A DNA stretch of 64,000 bases from the NCBI GenBank assembly GCA_040414675.1, contig JBEDUN010000069.1, forward strand, positions 1-64,000, read 5' to 3'. The stretch comes from JARBAU01 sp040414675. Lineage in GTDB: Archaea; Thermoproteota; Nitrososphaeria; Nitrososphaerales; Nitrososphaeraceae. Position 1 is the first letter of the stretch. The number at the start of each line of letters is the position of its first letter. The translations under genes and the position numbers were made by a program. Below the pieces are notes generated by a model. The model saw only the letters and a list, made by a program, of their open reading frames with translations, was not told the DNA's origin and did not search any database. Shown in pieces: positions 24,520 through 33,326 of the stretch.

Positions 24520-25023
24520 ATGTCTAATAGTTCTTCCAGTATGGTCACACCCACTGTACCTGACCAATCACAAAAAGCCCCCGAATTCGAATTACCAGAC
24601 GTTGAGATGAAGCCTCGCAAGCTCAGTGATTATAAGGGTAAAAAGACGATACTGGCTTTTTTCCCTGCTGCCGAATCACCAGTCTGTACACGTGAAATGT
24701 GCAATTTCAGAGATTCTTTTGATGATTTGGAAAAGTATGGCGCAGAGGTTATTGGAATTTCAGTCGACGGTCCTTTTGCTAATAAAATGTTTGGTCAAAA
24801 TCATCATATAAAATTTCCTTTATTAAGCGATTATAAAAGACAGGTGGTTAACAATTATGGAATTGTTATGAAAGACTTGGGCCCTTTAACTGACTATAAT
24901 GCAGCAAAGAGATCGATATTTATCTTGGATAAGGATCAGAAAATACAGTATAGATGGATCTCGGACAATCCACTAATTGAACCCAATTATAATGAAATAA
25001 AAGAGGTAATAAGGACCCTTTGA
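24520..25023 (+). CDS. Peroxiredoxin (BCP/AhpE-like)
   Basis: Reduces hydroperoxides through a cysteine. The thioredoxin fold shows as APEFELPDVEMKPRKLSDYKGKKTILAFFPAAESPVCTREMC. The peroxidatic Cys is in SPVCTREMC, with a second Cys five residues on, the arrangement of bacterioferritin-comigratory peroxiredoxins. The C-terminal part carries KRSIFILDKDQKIQYRW. At 167 residues it is normal. It follows the desulfurase by 52 bases and has its own AT-rich promoter, so co-transcription is uncertain. Confidence 0.92.
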   Translation: MSNSSSSMVTPTVPDQSQKAPEFELPDVEMKPRKLSDYKGKKTILAFFPAAESPVCTREMCNFRDSFDDLEKYGAEVIGISVDGPFANKMFGQNHHIKFPLLSDYKRQVVNNYGIVMKDLGPLTDYNAAKRSIFILDKDQKIQYRWISDNPLIEPNYNEIKEVIRTL

Positions 25024-25389
25024 CTCTTCGCACTTCACATCCTCTTTTATTTGATCGTTTGGATAAATAATCCTAATTGAGGATATTTTTGAAATAGTTC
25101 AGAAAAAGCTTTGAATAGGTAGTGAAATTTGAAGTAATAGTACATAAGTAACAGTATCAGTATTTTACGCAGCAGAAATCAAAAAGATTCAATTGTAGGA
25201 ACAAGATGGACTACAAGAAATTACGATTAGAGTGAGGACCTGAGCCCAAGTATTATGTCGAAAACACATAAAATGCTATCAAGTTATTTTTTGCCAATCG
25301 TGCATTTTAATGCTATTGTATTCTATTTTTATTCTGTCAGACTCTACGGATCGTATATTATCTAATTTGTGTTCAGTTAAGTGATTTAA
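25024..25389. other. Gene-free stretch between peroxiredoxin and BCCP
   Basis: 366 AT-rich bases between convergent genes. I find no open frame of convincing composition, no RNA gene and no clear repeat. It probably holds the two terminators. Confidence 0.5.
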
Positions 25390-25902
25390 TTATTCTATCA
25401 CTGCAATGACATCATTTCTGGCAACTGTAGCTCCTTTCTTTACTCTAAGCTCCTTAACCACCCCATTCTTGTGTGCCTTAACTGCTACTTGCATCTTCAT
25501 TGATTCTAATACAACCAATGAATCACCTTTCTTTACTTCAGTTTTAGCTGCTGCCAGGATATTGACTACCCTGCCAGGAATCTGACTAACTAGTATATTT
25601 TCTCCTCCTAGCTTTCCAGTCAGAGATAAAGATTTTTCTAATATTTCTGCCAGTTTGGAGTGCTGCTTTATTGAGTGAGTACGACCGTTGATAGATAATC
25701 GAACTTCAGAACTTTCAGATTTAATAATTTTTGCAGAATAGAATGTATTGTCTAGTATGAATTCAAAGTTATCTGATCCTGACTTTAATACCCTGATCTG
25801 ATATTCTTTGTTATTAATCTTGACAAGAATCAAGCCTCCCTCAACGGATCTTAATAATTCACCGCTTACAATTTCTTTGGTCCCGCCAAGTTCAAAGTCC
25901 AT
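25390..25902 (-). CDS. accB: Biotin carboxyl carrier subunit of acetyl/propionyl-CoA carboxylase
   Basis: Carries CO2 on biotin between the two catalytic subunits. The biotinyl domain is the last 75 residues: QIPGRVVNILAAAKTEVKKGDSLVVLESMKMQVAVKAHK, with the biotinylated lysine in ESMKM. The N-terminal 90 residues are a beta-rich extension usual for archaeal carriers. It lies 7 bases after the biotin carboxylase gene. In ammonia-oxidising archaea this enzyme carboxylates acetyl-CoA and propionyl-CoA in the hydroxypropionate/hydroxybutyrate cycle. Confidence 0.94.
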   Translation of the reverse strand: MDFELGGTKEIVSGELLRSVEGGLILVKINNKEYQIRVLKSGSDNFEFILDNTFYSAKIIKSESSEVRLSINGRTHSIKQHSKLAEILEKSLSLTGKLGGENILVSQIPGRVVNILAAAKTEVKKGDSLVVLESMKMQVAVKAHKNGVVKELRVKKGATVARNDVIAVIE

Positions 25903-25909
25903 AACTCAT

Positions 25910-27424
25910 TCACCTATCGCTTTGCAATCCAACTTTAGGTCTGGCACCGGTACTCTTCTGATAAGAATGACTCTTTTTGATAAATTCAGATTTTAATAAA
26001 ATAGCAGAAACGGCTGGTATCAGATCCTTTTTTGCATTTTCCACAGCATCACTATTCATTCTCTCCAAAATCTTAAATCTTTCAAGGTAATCAGTAGAGA
26101 GTTCTCCATTTATGAAATTATCTTCATCCATTATAGTCTTAAAAAGTGGTATGGTGGTATTAATCCCTTCAACTGTGAATTCATTCAAAGCGTTCTTGGT
26201 GCGTACTCGAGATTCTTCAAAATCTTCTCCCCAGGCAATCAATTTCGCTACCAGTGAATCATAATAACCCGACACTGTGCAACCAGGATAGAGATAGGTA
26301 TCAACCCTTATTCCTGGACCGTAGGGAATAGTACAATTAGGTACTGCTCCAACGGACGGTGTAAAGTCATAGAACGGATCTTCTGCATTTATTCTGCACT
26401 CAATCGCGCATCCACGTAGGCTCAAATCCTCTTGTTTGAATGGAATTGCTTCTCCTTGTGCTATTGAAATTTGGAGCTTTACGAGATCAATCCCCGTAAC
26501 TAGTTCAGTGACAGGGTGTTCTACTTGTAATCTTGAATTTATCTCAATAAAATAGAAATTTCCCTGTTCATCTCGTAGAAATTCAGCTGTTCCTGCATTT
26601 AGGTAATCTACAGCCTCTGCTGCCCTCACAGCTATTTCTCCTATTCTATTCCTGGTCTCTTGATCCATTACAGGTGAAGGGCTCATTTCTACTAACTTTT
26701 GATGCCTTCTCTGAATTGAACACTCCCTTTCGAACAGATGCCTACCTTGACCGTGGGCATCTCTTATTAACTGATATTCAATATGCCTGATCCTCTGCAA
26801 ATATTTCTCAACATATAGAGCGGCTTTTCCGAATGCCGCCTTTGATTCTGCCGCAGCCATCTCAAATTCTTGACGTAATTGTTTCTCATCATTTGCAAGT
26901 CTAATTCCTCTACCTCCTCCACCGAAGGCAGATTTTAACAGTACAGGGTAACCTGCTGCAGCCGCTATGCCAGTTGCCTCTTCAACATCATTGATAATTC
27001 CATCGCTACCAGGAACAAATGGAATGTCTGCTTTTTTCATAACTGCCTTGCATTTCATCTTGTCCCCTGTAATCTCCATTGCAGGTTTTTTTGGGCCTAT
27101 AAAAATAATCCCGTTTTTTGAACATAATTCTGGAAAGTTTTCATTTTCAGAGAGGAATCCGTAACCTGGATGAATTGCATCAGCACCTACCTTTGTCGCG
27201 ATCTCAATTATTTTATTAATATTAAGATAGCTTTCAGAAGGGGAAGGTGGTCCTAGGTAATATGCCTTATCTGCTCGTTTTACATGAACAGATCTAGTAT
27301 CTTCGTCTGAATAAAGTGCTATGGATTTAATTCCTAATTCACCGCATGCACGAATTACTCTTAGGGCTATTTCACCCCTGTTTGCAACCAATAAACTTTG
27401 GATTTTTCTTGTCAATGCAATCAC
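25910..27424 (-). CDS. accC: Biotin carboxylase subunit of acetyl/propionyl-CoA carboxylase
   Basis: Uses ATP and bicarbonate to carboxylate biotin. Marks: N-terminal LVANRGEIALRVIRACGELGI, the ATP-grasp glycine loop SAFGGGGRGIRLA, the active-site segment FIEINSRLQVEHPVTELVTG, and the C-terminal domain CAIECRINAEDP. The 504-residue length is standard. It sits between the carboxyltransferase and carrier genes with 4- and 7-base gaps, so all three are one operon and probably one complex. Confidence 0.96.
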   Translation of the reverse strand: MIALTRKIQSLLVANRGEIALRVIRACGELGIKSIALYSDEDTRSVHVKRADKAYYLGPPSPSESYLNINKIIEIATKVGADAIHPGYGFLSENENFPELCSKNGIIFIGPKKPAMEITGDKMKCKAVMKKADIPFVPGSDGIINDVEEATGIAAAAGYPVLLKSAFGGGGRGIRLANDEKQLRQEFEMAAAESKAAFGKAALYVEKYLQRIRHIEYQLIRDAHGQGRHLFERECSIQRRHQKLVEMSPSPVMDQETRNRIGEIAVRAAEAVDYLNAGTAEFLRDEQGNFYFIEINSRLQVEHPVTELVTGIDLVKLQISIAQGEAIPFKQEDLSLRGCAIECRINAEDPFYDFTPSVGAVPNCTIPYGPGIRVDTYLYPGCTVSGYYDSLVAKLIAWGEDFEESRVRTKNALNEFTVEGINTTIPLFKTIMDEDNFINGELSTDYLERFKILERMNSDAVENAKKDLIPAVSAILLKSEFIKKSHSYQKSTGARPKVGLQSDR

Positions 27425-27428
27425 ATTT

Positions 27429-28970
27429 TTACAGGTTTATGTTTCCGTGCTTCTTCGATGGTCTAGATTCCCTCTTAGTTGTTAGGGCATTGAGCGCAGC
27501 TATAATCATGGATCTTGTCTCCATAGGGTCTATTACCATATCTATAATACCTTTTTCGGCGGCTATGTATGGATTAGCAAACTTTTCTCGAAATTCCCTA
27601 GCAAGCTTTTTCTTCACCGAAGCTGCATCGGCTGACTGCTTTAAATCCCTTCTATGTATAATTGTGATGGCAGCCTCTGGCCCCAAGACGGCGATTTCTG
27701 CAGTGGGCCACGCGAAGTTTACGTCAGCTCTCAGATTTTTACTCCCCATTGCTATGTATGCGCCTCCATATGCCTTACCTATAATGCAGGTTACTTTTGG
27801 AACTGTTGCTTCACAGTAAGCAAAGAGTAGCTTGCTTCCATGTCTGATAATCCCGTTGTGTTCTTGATCGGCACCCGGCAGATAGCCAGGAGTGTCCACC
27901 AGGGTGACAAGTGGAATATTATATGCATCACAAAATCTAATAAAACGAGCTGCCTTGTTTGACGAGTTTATATCCAGTGCTCCTGCCAAATACATTGGCT
28001 GATTGGCTATTATGCCCACAGATCTACCGTTTAATCTAGCAAATCCGACAACGATGTTTTCTGCGAACAACTCATGAACTTCGAAAAAGTCTTGGTTATC
28101 AACGATAGAACCTATCACTTGTTTGATATCATATTGTTCATATGGATTTTCGGGAAGAATATTTAACAAATTTGTATCAATTCTATTAGGTTCATCAGTT
28201 GTTTCAATTATTGGAGCAGGTTCAGAATTATTCTGTGGGATATAAGACAATATCTTCTTTATTTTGTCCATGCATTCGTATTCATTTTTCGCCACGAAAT
28301 GAGCTACTCCAGATTTTGAAGCGTGTGTTCTCGCACCACCCAGTTCTTCGAACGAAACCTCCTGACTTAACACTTCTTTGACCACTTCTGGTCCAGTTAC
28401 AAACATTTGTCCGATATTTTCAACCATAATCACGAAGTCAGTCATCGCAGGCGAATAGACCGCTCCTCCTGCGCATGGCCCAATACTTGCGGTAATCTGG
28501 GGAATCACACCTGATGCCATAGTGTTTCTAAAGAAAATATCACCATAACCATCCAAACTCATAACACCTTCCTGTATTCTAGCTCCACCCGAATCAATAA
28601 TTCCGATTAGAGGTGCTCCAGATTTCATCGCGTGATCCATTAATTTTGAAATCTTTTTTCCAGCCATTTCTCCTAAAGATCCTCCTAGCACGGTAAAATC
28701 ATAGACGTAAATGAATACCTGGCGGCCGTTGACCTCGCCAAATCCAGTTATCACCCCATCTCCATAGTATTTCTTCGTAGCCGGGTCATCGCTACGGTGC
28801 ACTACATACTTGTCGAGTTCAAGAAATGATCCTTCGTCCAAAAGGAGGGTAATCCTTTCCCTAGCCGTTAGCTTGCCTTTAGAATGTTGGGCCTCAACTT
28901 TCTCTTGACCGCCACCCTCCTCGGCTGACTTCTTCATCTGGTACAACCGCTTCAATTTATCTTCATGCAT
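27429..28970 (-). CDS. pccB: Carboxyltransferase subunit of acetyl/propionyl-CoA carboxylase
   Basis: Transfers the carboxyl from carboxybiotin to acetyl- or propionyl-CoA. The 513-residue protein has the two crotonase-like halves of PccB: KGKLTARERITLLLDEGSF near the start, the GSLGEMAGKKISKLMDHA and SGGARIQEGVMSLDGYG oxyanion loops, and in the second half DTPGYLPGADQEHNGIIRHGSKLL and GKAYGGAYIAMGSK. It is the first gene of the carboxylase operon, with a TATA box about 30-36 bases upstream. Confidence 0.95.
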   Translation of the reverse strand: MHEDKLKRLYQMKKSAEEGGGQEKVEAQHSKGKLTARERITLLLDEGSFLELDKYVVHRSDDPATKKYYGDGVITGFGEVNGRQVFIYVYDFTVLGGSLGEMAGKKISKLMDHAMKSGAPLIGIIDSGGARIQEGVMSLDGYGDIFFRNTMASGVIPQITASIGPCAGGAVYSPAMTDFVIMVENIGQMFVTGPEVVKEVLSQEVSFEELGGARTHASKSGVAHFVAKNEYECMDKIKKILSYIPQNNSEPAPIIETTDEPNRIDTNLLNILPENPYEQYDIKQVIGSIVDNQDFFEVHELFAENIVVGFARLNGRSVGIIANQPMYLAGALDINSSNKAARFIRFCDAYNIPLVTLVDTPGYLPGADQEHNGIIRHGSKLLFAYCEATVPKVTCIIGKAYGGAYIAMGSKNLRADVNFAWPTAEIAVLGPEAAITIIHRRDLKQSADAASVKKKLAREFREKFANPYIAAEKGIIDMVIDPMETRSMIIAALNALTTKRESRPSKKHGNINL

Positions 28971-28998
28971 GGCCGTCCATTTAATGCCAGCAGTTGGA

Positions 28999-29006
28999 TA
29001 TATAAA
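28999..29006 (-). promoter_or_regulatory. TATA box of carboxylase operon
   Basis: TTTATATA on the minus strand lies about 30-36 bases before the ATG at 28970, in the expected place for a short 5' leader. Confidence 0.55.
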
Positions 29007-29506
29007 TTAATTACGCATAAAAATACTACTCAACGAATATAATCACAGTATGGTGATTTTACGCAACGGAGTGATCGTGGACGTCATTTCTGATCTGGTT
29101 TGAAAGCGTGTTACCGCAGGATAGCTACCATTCTTTTTCTACTAACAATTTAAAAATACAAGTGCGTTAATCTCAAATGTCCATTATGGCTAATCTATTG
29201 AGGATGTCAAATTTGGTGACCTATCGTAAGCGCAGATTAAACTAGTATCATTAAAAAGCCATCATTAACAAAATATTATTTTAACAAATTTGTTATAATC
29301 GTAATAATTCAATTTCTACCTGCCTATCCAGTATTATGATCAATCATATATTGAAGTACGAGGCGACAATATTTTGGACATATTACCTAGAAAGACATAA
29401 CAATTTCAAGATTGAAGGAATTCATGAAGAATCGAGACATTTAGATGTTGTTTCGAGTTTGTCGTCTATCAGAGAAATCAAGAAATCAAGGACGAACTAA
29501 TAGGTC
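29007..29506. other. Intergenic stretch, mostly empty
   Basis: About 500 bases with no gene of standard size. The only candidate is the 54-codon frame at 29336-29500, listed separately. The rest is AT-rich and featureless to me. Confidence 0.4.
29336..29500 (+). CDS. Possible 54-residue small protein
   Basis: ATG 29336 opens 54 codons (begins MINHILKYEATIFWTYYLERHNN, ends KKSRTN) and stops six bases before the convergent 70-residue gene. Composition is plausible but there is no recognised motif or clear promoter. Low confidence. Confidence 0.22.
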   Translation: MINHILKYEATIFWTYYLERHNNFKIEGIHEESRHLDVVSSLSSIREIKKSRTN

Positions 29507-29719
29507 CTACTCACGTAGACCGCTTCTTCCACCTTTTGCTCGACGAAAGTAATTCATTCCCATGTTATAGTTTTCAAATAATGATTGCATAGTACTCAAA
29601 CGATCTGTCAACGATTCAATCTCTAACTTATTTTTCTCTGGATTTTTTTGTAATTCCTTCAATCTTTCCTTCTCTTTTACCAATAGTTCAGCTACAATAT
29701 ACTCGTATTCGCTTGACAT
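29507..29719 (-). CDS. Small coiled-coil hypothetical protein
   Basis: A 70-residue, strongly charged helical protein. Residues about 10-50 have heptad character (ELLVKEKERLKELQKNPEKNKLEIESLTDRLSTM), followed by a basic GGRSG tail. No membrane or metal-binding feature. I do not recognise a family; small coiled-coil proteins of this type are common in Thaumarchaeota. The ATG and intact frame are the main support. Confidence 0.55.
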   Translation of the reverse strand: MSSEYEYIVAELLVKEKERLKELQKNPEKNKLEIESLTDRLSTMQSLFENYNMGMNYFRRAKGGRSGLRE

Positions 29720-29942
29720 TCAAGTTTGGTGTTATGGTGATCGGATTTATTCTTTGCGAATTAATTATTCAACCTTTCCAATCAGGGTTCACACATTAAT
29801 GTCTGTTATAACACCAGAGGAGATAATGCTGACCTCTCAAATTGCTGACAATTGGAGCCATGAAAGTATCATAAAATAGCTGCATATAGATATCCATGCG
29901 ACAGTAATAACAGCATTCCCCAGTATAGAATTGCTGCTGATA

Positions 29943-31073
29943 TTACTGCCTCAGCAAGCTATCTAGATTCTTTTGCAAGAGTGGAAAAAGATCTCTTTTG
30001 ACAATTTCATTATACCAGTACTGGTTGTAGTGGCTAATGGAGAGAAATAAGAATTCCAAAAATGGTCTTAACTGAAATTCATACGGTAACATATCAAGCG
30101 CCATTGCAGCTTCATCCAGATAGTTCCTACATTTTCTCATCGTCAATTCAAAGCCTTTTGCTACATCATCAGTTACTAGGGAGTAATATAAGGGCCAAGA
30201 TGGAATCTTTACTGATCCATTCTTTATGGCATCTTGGATCTCATTGCCGCATCCAACACACTCTGCTGCCTTCGCCATTCCGAGATGGTATACGTCTGCC
30301 AGCGGTCTACGGTTAAGTGACATATTGCGAGCTGCAGTTCCCATAACTGCACGGTATTTTTTGTAGCATCCGATCATTTGTTCATCCGTTATAGATTCCG
30401 GCCTTTTCTTAATTCGTGTGTCTATATATTGTCCGATTCTTGCATCCTTAAACCCTTCTTCAAAAGCTCCTAACACAGAATCTCCTCCCTGGGAGATTTT
30501 CTGTCTAGCCACTTCGAGAATATAAGGATTCATCACCTTATAGTCATCCAGATATTCCAGATCTTCGTCTTTGTCCACTATTCTATCCATTGGTTCACTC
30601 AAATCTATGGCAATAATATGTCCATCAACAACAGAATTTCTAGTATCGGGAGGAAGTCCTTCCTTAAAGTAATCCTCGGCACCATCGAATAATGCATTTA
30701 AGACTGGAAAAGTCATTATAACAAAATTAGAGTTGAGAATTCTTTCAACTCTATCTGCAAGAATCTCCGGTCTGGACAGTCTTGCCATGGTGTCTACCAC
30801 TTTCTTTTCTTCCAAAACAAGCTCAGAGGATCCGATTTCATCGGTAAACTTTTTGAAAGTGATGACAGGATTTGAATCGGAAATAATTTGTCGATGTAAT
30901 GACAGCAAAAATCTCTTTGTAAACTCCTGGAATTTATCCTCAGTTTCTCGATCGTACTTCTTAAACTGTCTATATCCCTTCTCACGCAAAAGCGCTTGCT
31001 TTATAATATCCTTTCCAGCCCTCGTACTCATCAAGGTACTTTTCTTGAAGAGATAGCCATCCTTAGTATTCAT
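29943..31073 (-). CDS. Conserved-looking hypothetical protein, 376 residues
   Basis: A soluble, mostly helical protein that I cannot assign. The N-terminal 60 residues are basic. The middle contains acidic stretches (DEDLEYLDDYKVMNPYILEVARQKI), and near residue 270 there is a single CVGCG pair. The C-terminal part is aromatic-rich helices (EFLFLSISHYNQYWYNEIVKRDLFPLL). No catalytic signature is seen. It stands alone, with a TATA-like AAATAA block about 27 bases upstream. Its ordered composition and housekeeping setting beside rps7 suggest a lineage-conserved gene. Confidence 0.7.
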   Translation of the reverse strand: MNTKDGYLFKKSTLMSTRAGKDIIKQALLREKGYRQFKKYDRETEDKFQEFTKRFLLSLHRQIISDSNPVITFKKFTDEIGSSELVLEEKKVVDTMARLSRPEILADRVERILNSNFVIMTFPVLNALFDGAEDYFKEGLPPDTRNSVVDGHIIAIDLSEPMDRIVDKDEDLEYLDDYKVMNPYILEVARQKISQGGDSVLGAFEEGFKDARIGQYIDTRIKKRPESITDEQMIGCYKKYRAVMGTAARNMSLNRRPLADVYHLGMAKAAECVGCGNEIQDAIKNGSVKIPSWPLYYSLVTDDVAKGFELTMRKCRNYLDEAAMALDMLPYEFQLRPFLEFLFLSISHYNQYWYNEIVKRDLFPLLQKNLDSLLRQ

Positions 31074-31149
31074 GTATACTGCATTCAGTAGATTGCCTCG
31101 TTATTTAAGTTTCATAGCTACTAATTGATGAACTGACAAGGTCATAGTC

Positions 31150-31177
31150 ACGAGTCACCGACGTCAGCGTCACTCGT
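31150..31177. terminator. Hairpin between rps7 operon end and next gene
   Basis: ACGAGT and ACTCGT arms (31150-31155, 31172-31177) bracket an inner GACGTC palindrome. It lies about 135 bases after the rps7 stop on the minus strand. It could end that operon or be a regulatory site for the next gene; archaeal termination usually needs only T-runs, so the role is uncertain. Confidence 0.3.
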
Positions 31178-31311
31178 AATATTAAATAGTACCGAAATTT
31201 ACTGCTTGTATTGTTCGCAGAACAAATTAAATTGAGACATTATTACAATTTGCCAATTGGAATCTGAGTCGTTGTAGATAGGTCTCAGCCTTGTAGACCA
31301 ATCAGAAACAG

Positions 31312-31920
31312 TTATCTCGAGGACATTGCTATTCGCTCTTGTTCATTCTTCTTCTTAATGGCATGGCTTGACATGTCATTATTTGATGCAAGGAGTAGTT
31401 CCTTTGAAAGTGCCTCTTCGATTGCTTGCGGATTTGCATATGTTGATTCTTTGACACCCTCCGCGATAAATCTTAATGCAAGATCAACTCTTCTAAGAGG
31501 AGCTACATCGACCGATACGTGGTATACAACACCACCGTACACGATTCTCGTAGTATCCTCATTAGGGCAAGAATTCTCAACTGCTTTGATCAGAACATCC
31601 ACAGGATTCTTGCCTGTTTCAAGATGGATAATCTCCAGCGCAGTCTTTACAACGTTGAGTGATTTTGCTTTTTTACCACCCATCCTTCCTGTATTTTTGG
31701 CATACTTTTTGCCAAAATGCATCAGCTTATTTGCCAACCTTTCTACAATGTTAACCTCTGCCTTTTTCATTCTTTGATGCTCATGTCTACCAAATGTTAT
31801 GGGAATCACGACCGAAGGTTGTAAGGAAATGACTCTACGAAGGCCAATATCGTTTACCTCGATTTTTCGAGTATCCCATTTGTTAAATAACAGATTATTT
31901 ATTTGTTCTTTACCGCTCAT
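31312..31920 (-). CDS. rps7p: Ribosomal protein uS7
   Basis: Small-subunit head protein that starts head assembly on 16S rRNA. Marks are NIVERLANKLMHFGKKYAKNTGRMGGKKAKS, TALEIIHLETGKNPVDVLIKAVENSCP and the conserved VAPLRRVDLALRFIAEG. The 202-residue length with an N-terminal extension is archaeal. It is the last gene of the rpo-rps12 operon in view, 6 bases after rps12. Confidence 0.95.
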   Translation of the reverse strand: MSGKEQINNLLFNKWDTRKIEVNDIGLRRVISLQPSVVIPITFGRHEHQRMKKAEVNIVERLANKLMHFGKKYAKNTGRMGGKKAKSLNVVKTALEIIHLETGKNPVDVLIKAVENSCPNEDTTRIVYGGVVYHVSVDVAPLRRVDLALRFIAEGVKESTYANPQAIEEALSKELLLASNNDMSSHAIKKKNEQERIAMSSR

Positions 31921-31926
31921 AATAAA

Positions 31927-32364
31927 TCACCTTCTGGGCTTTTCCTTTCTTCCATACACAAGCTCGATCAAAGACACCCCGTTAACCTTAAAAACTTGCC
32001 ATCTTACCCCAGGGATATCACCCATAGCACCGCCCATTGAACCACCAATGCCTTCTAGGATTACTTCATCGTGTTCATCCACGAAATTTAGAGCTCCATC
32101 ACGGGGAAGAAATGCAGTTATCGATTTGCCATTTTTGATAAGCTGGACTCGGACACACTTTCTTACCGCAGAGTTAGGCTGCTTTGACTCGATTCCTACT
32201 TTTTCTAATACAATTCCTCGAGCTTGTGGAGCTCCTTCAAGAGGATTAGCCTTCTTGTCAAGCATCAGCATGCGTCGTTTGTAATATTTGTTTGCCCACC
32301 TGGCACGATTTCGCTTCGAACGTAAAACACGGCCAGCAAAAAGTCCTAACGGAGATTTTGACAT
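31927..32364 (-). CDS. rps12p: Ribosomal protein uS12
   Basis: Small-subunit decoding-centre protein. The universally conserved PNSAVRKCVRVQL loop is present at about residues 60-75, and the archaeal form GLFAGRVLRSKRNRARWANKYYKRRML opens the protein. Its 145 residues are normal. It directly abuts nusA on one side and rps7 on the other. Confidence 0.96.
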   Translation of the reverse strand: MSKSPLGLFAGRVLRSKRNRARWANKYYKRRMLMLDKKANPLEGAPQARGIVLEKVGIESKQPNSAVRKCVRVQLIKNGKSITAFLPRDGALNFVDEHDEVILEGIGGSMGGAMGDIPGVRWQVFKVNGVSLIELVYGRKEKPRR

Positions 32365-32844
32365 TCAGATATACACCTCATTATTATCATTGGAAGTTTG
32401 TTCTGAATTGATAATAAAAACGTTAGAAATCTGGAAATATCGTCTTGCCAAGAGTCTAGCTTTTTCGGCATTTCTACCCTCCCTTCCCACGACTATACCT
32501 TTCTTTTTTGCATCAACTACGACTAGGACCTGCCTGGTCCCATCAGATCTCTCGTCTATCCTTATCTCATTAATCATACTACTATTCAAAATATTCCCTA
32601 TAAATTCGGAAACGTCATCAGAATATTCAACGAGTTCAACTTTTCTAGCTACAACATTTTGCAGTTGCTTGATAGTAGCACCACCTTTGCCGATAGCTAG
32701 ACCCATCTGATTCTTATTAATAACAAATATTACCCGATCCATCTTATCATCGACGACACAATCCCTCGCTGTGACGCTGGTGACGCTCTGGAAAAGCGAC
32801 ATTAATCGCAATTCATCAGAAGTAAGCTTAATTTTCTCCGTCAT
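32365..32844 (-). CDS. nusA: NusA-like KH-domain transcription factor
   Basis: The archaeal NusA homolog consists of two KH RNA-binding domains without the bacterial polymerase-binding part. Domain one carries GLAIGKGGATIKQLQ near residue 50, and domain two carries GIVVGREGRNAEKARLLA near residue 115, each with a G-x-x-G loop. The 159-residue length is typical. It lies in the standard archaeal order between rpl30e and rps12. Confidence 0.93.
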   Translation of the reverse strand: MTEKIKLTSDELRLMSLFQSVTSVTARDCVVDDKMDRVIFVINKNQMGLAIGKGGATIKQLQNVVARKVELVEYSDDVSEFIGNILNSSMINEIRIDERSDGTRQVLVVVDAKKKGIVVGREGRNAEKARLLARRYFQISNVFIINSEQTSNDNNEVYI

Positions 32845-33002
32845 TTTTCATGTCACTGTGATTGTCATAGGTATTAGCATCAATTGGTAATCCTTGCTGA
32901 ATATTATTGTCCAATTTAAGTCTTCATACTCTTTCATGCATGTTTAGCCGATTGTATCAATCCAAAGTCAAGGAAAGGCAAAGCCTAATAGTCATGTCAC
33001 GT

Positions 33003-33326
33003 TTATGAATGGACAGTCACATTCTGTTGAGAAGATAATATCACTTTAATATCTTCCTCTGTGCCACTCTTTAATGCAATAACACTCACTCTGAAAGGCT
33101 TGTTACATAGCTTTCCTAGCTGGACAGAATTGCCTCTAAAATAGCAGATAGGGATGGTTGATTCCTTCGATTTTTCTTCAATTTCAGCTCTAATTGATAC
33201 TGGTACAGATTCAGAAAGGATTAGCAACTTTGATGCCTTGATCGAAGACAACACTTCCTTGGTCCCGCACTTATACTTTCCAGGCGACACTAGATCTTTG
33301 ATTACCTTATTGAGTATCTTCACCAA
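33003..33326 (-). CDS. rpl30e: Ribosomal protein eL30
   Basis: A 107-residue eL30/L7Ae-superfamily protein. It shows GKYKCGTKEVLSSIKASKLLILSESVPVSIRAEIEEK and the short RNA-binding end PICYFRGNSVQLGKLCNKPFRVSVIAL. Its ATG lies 20 bases inside the end of rpoA, so the two are coupled. A 158-base gap separates it from nusA. Confidence 0.93.
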   Translation of the reverse strand: MVKILNKVIKDLVSPGKYKCGTKEVLSSIKASKLLILSESVPVSIRAEIEEKSKESTIPICYFRGNSVQLGKLCNKPFRVSVIALKSGTEEDIKVILSSQQNVTVHS

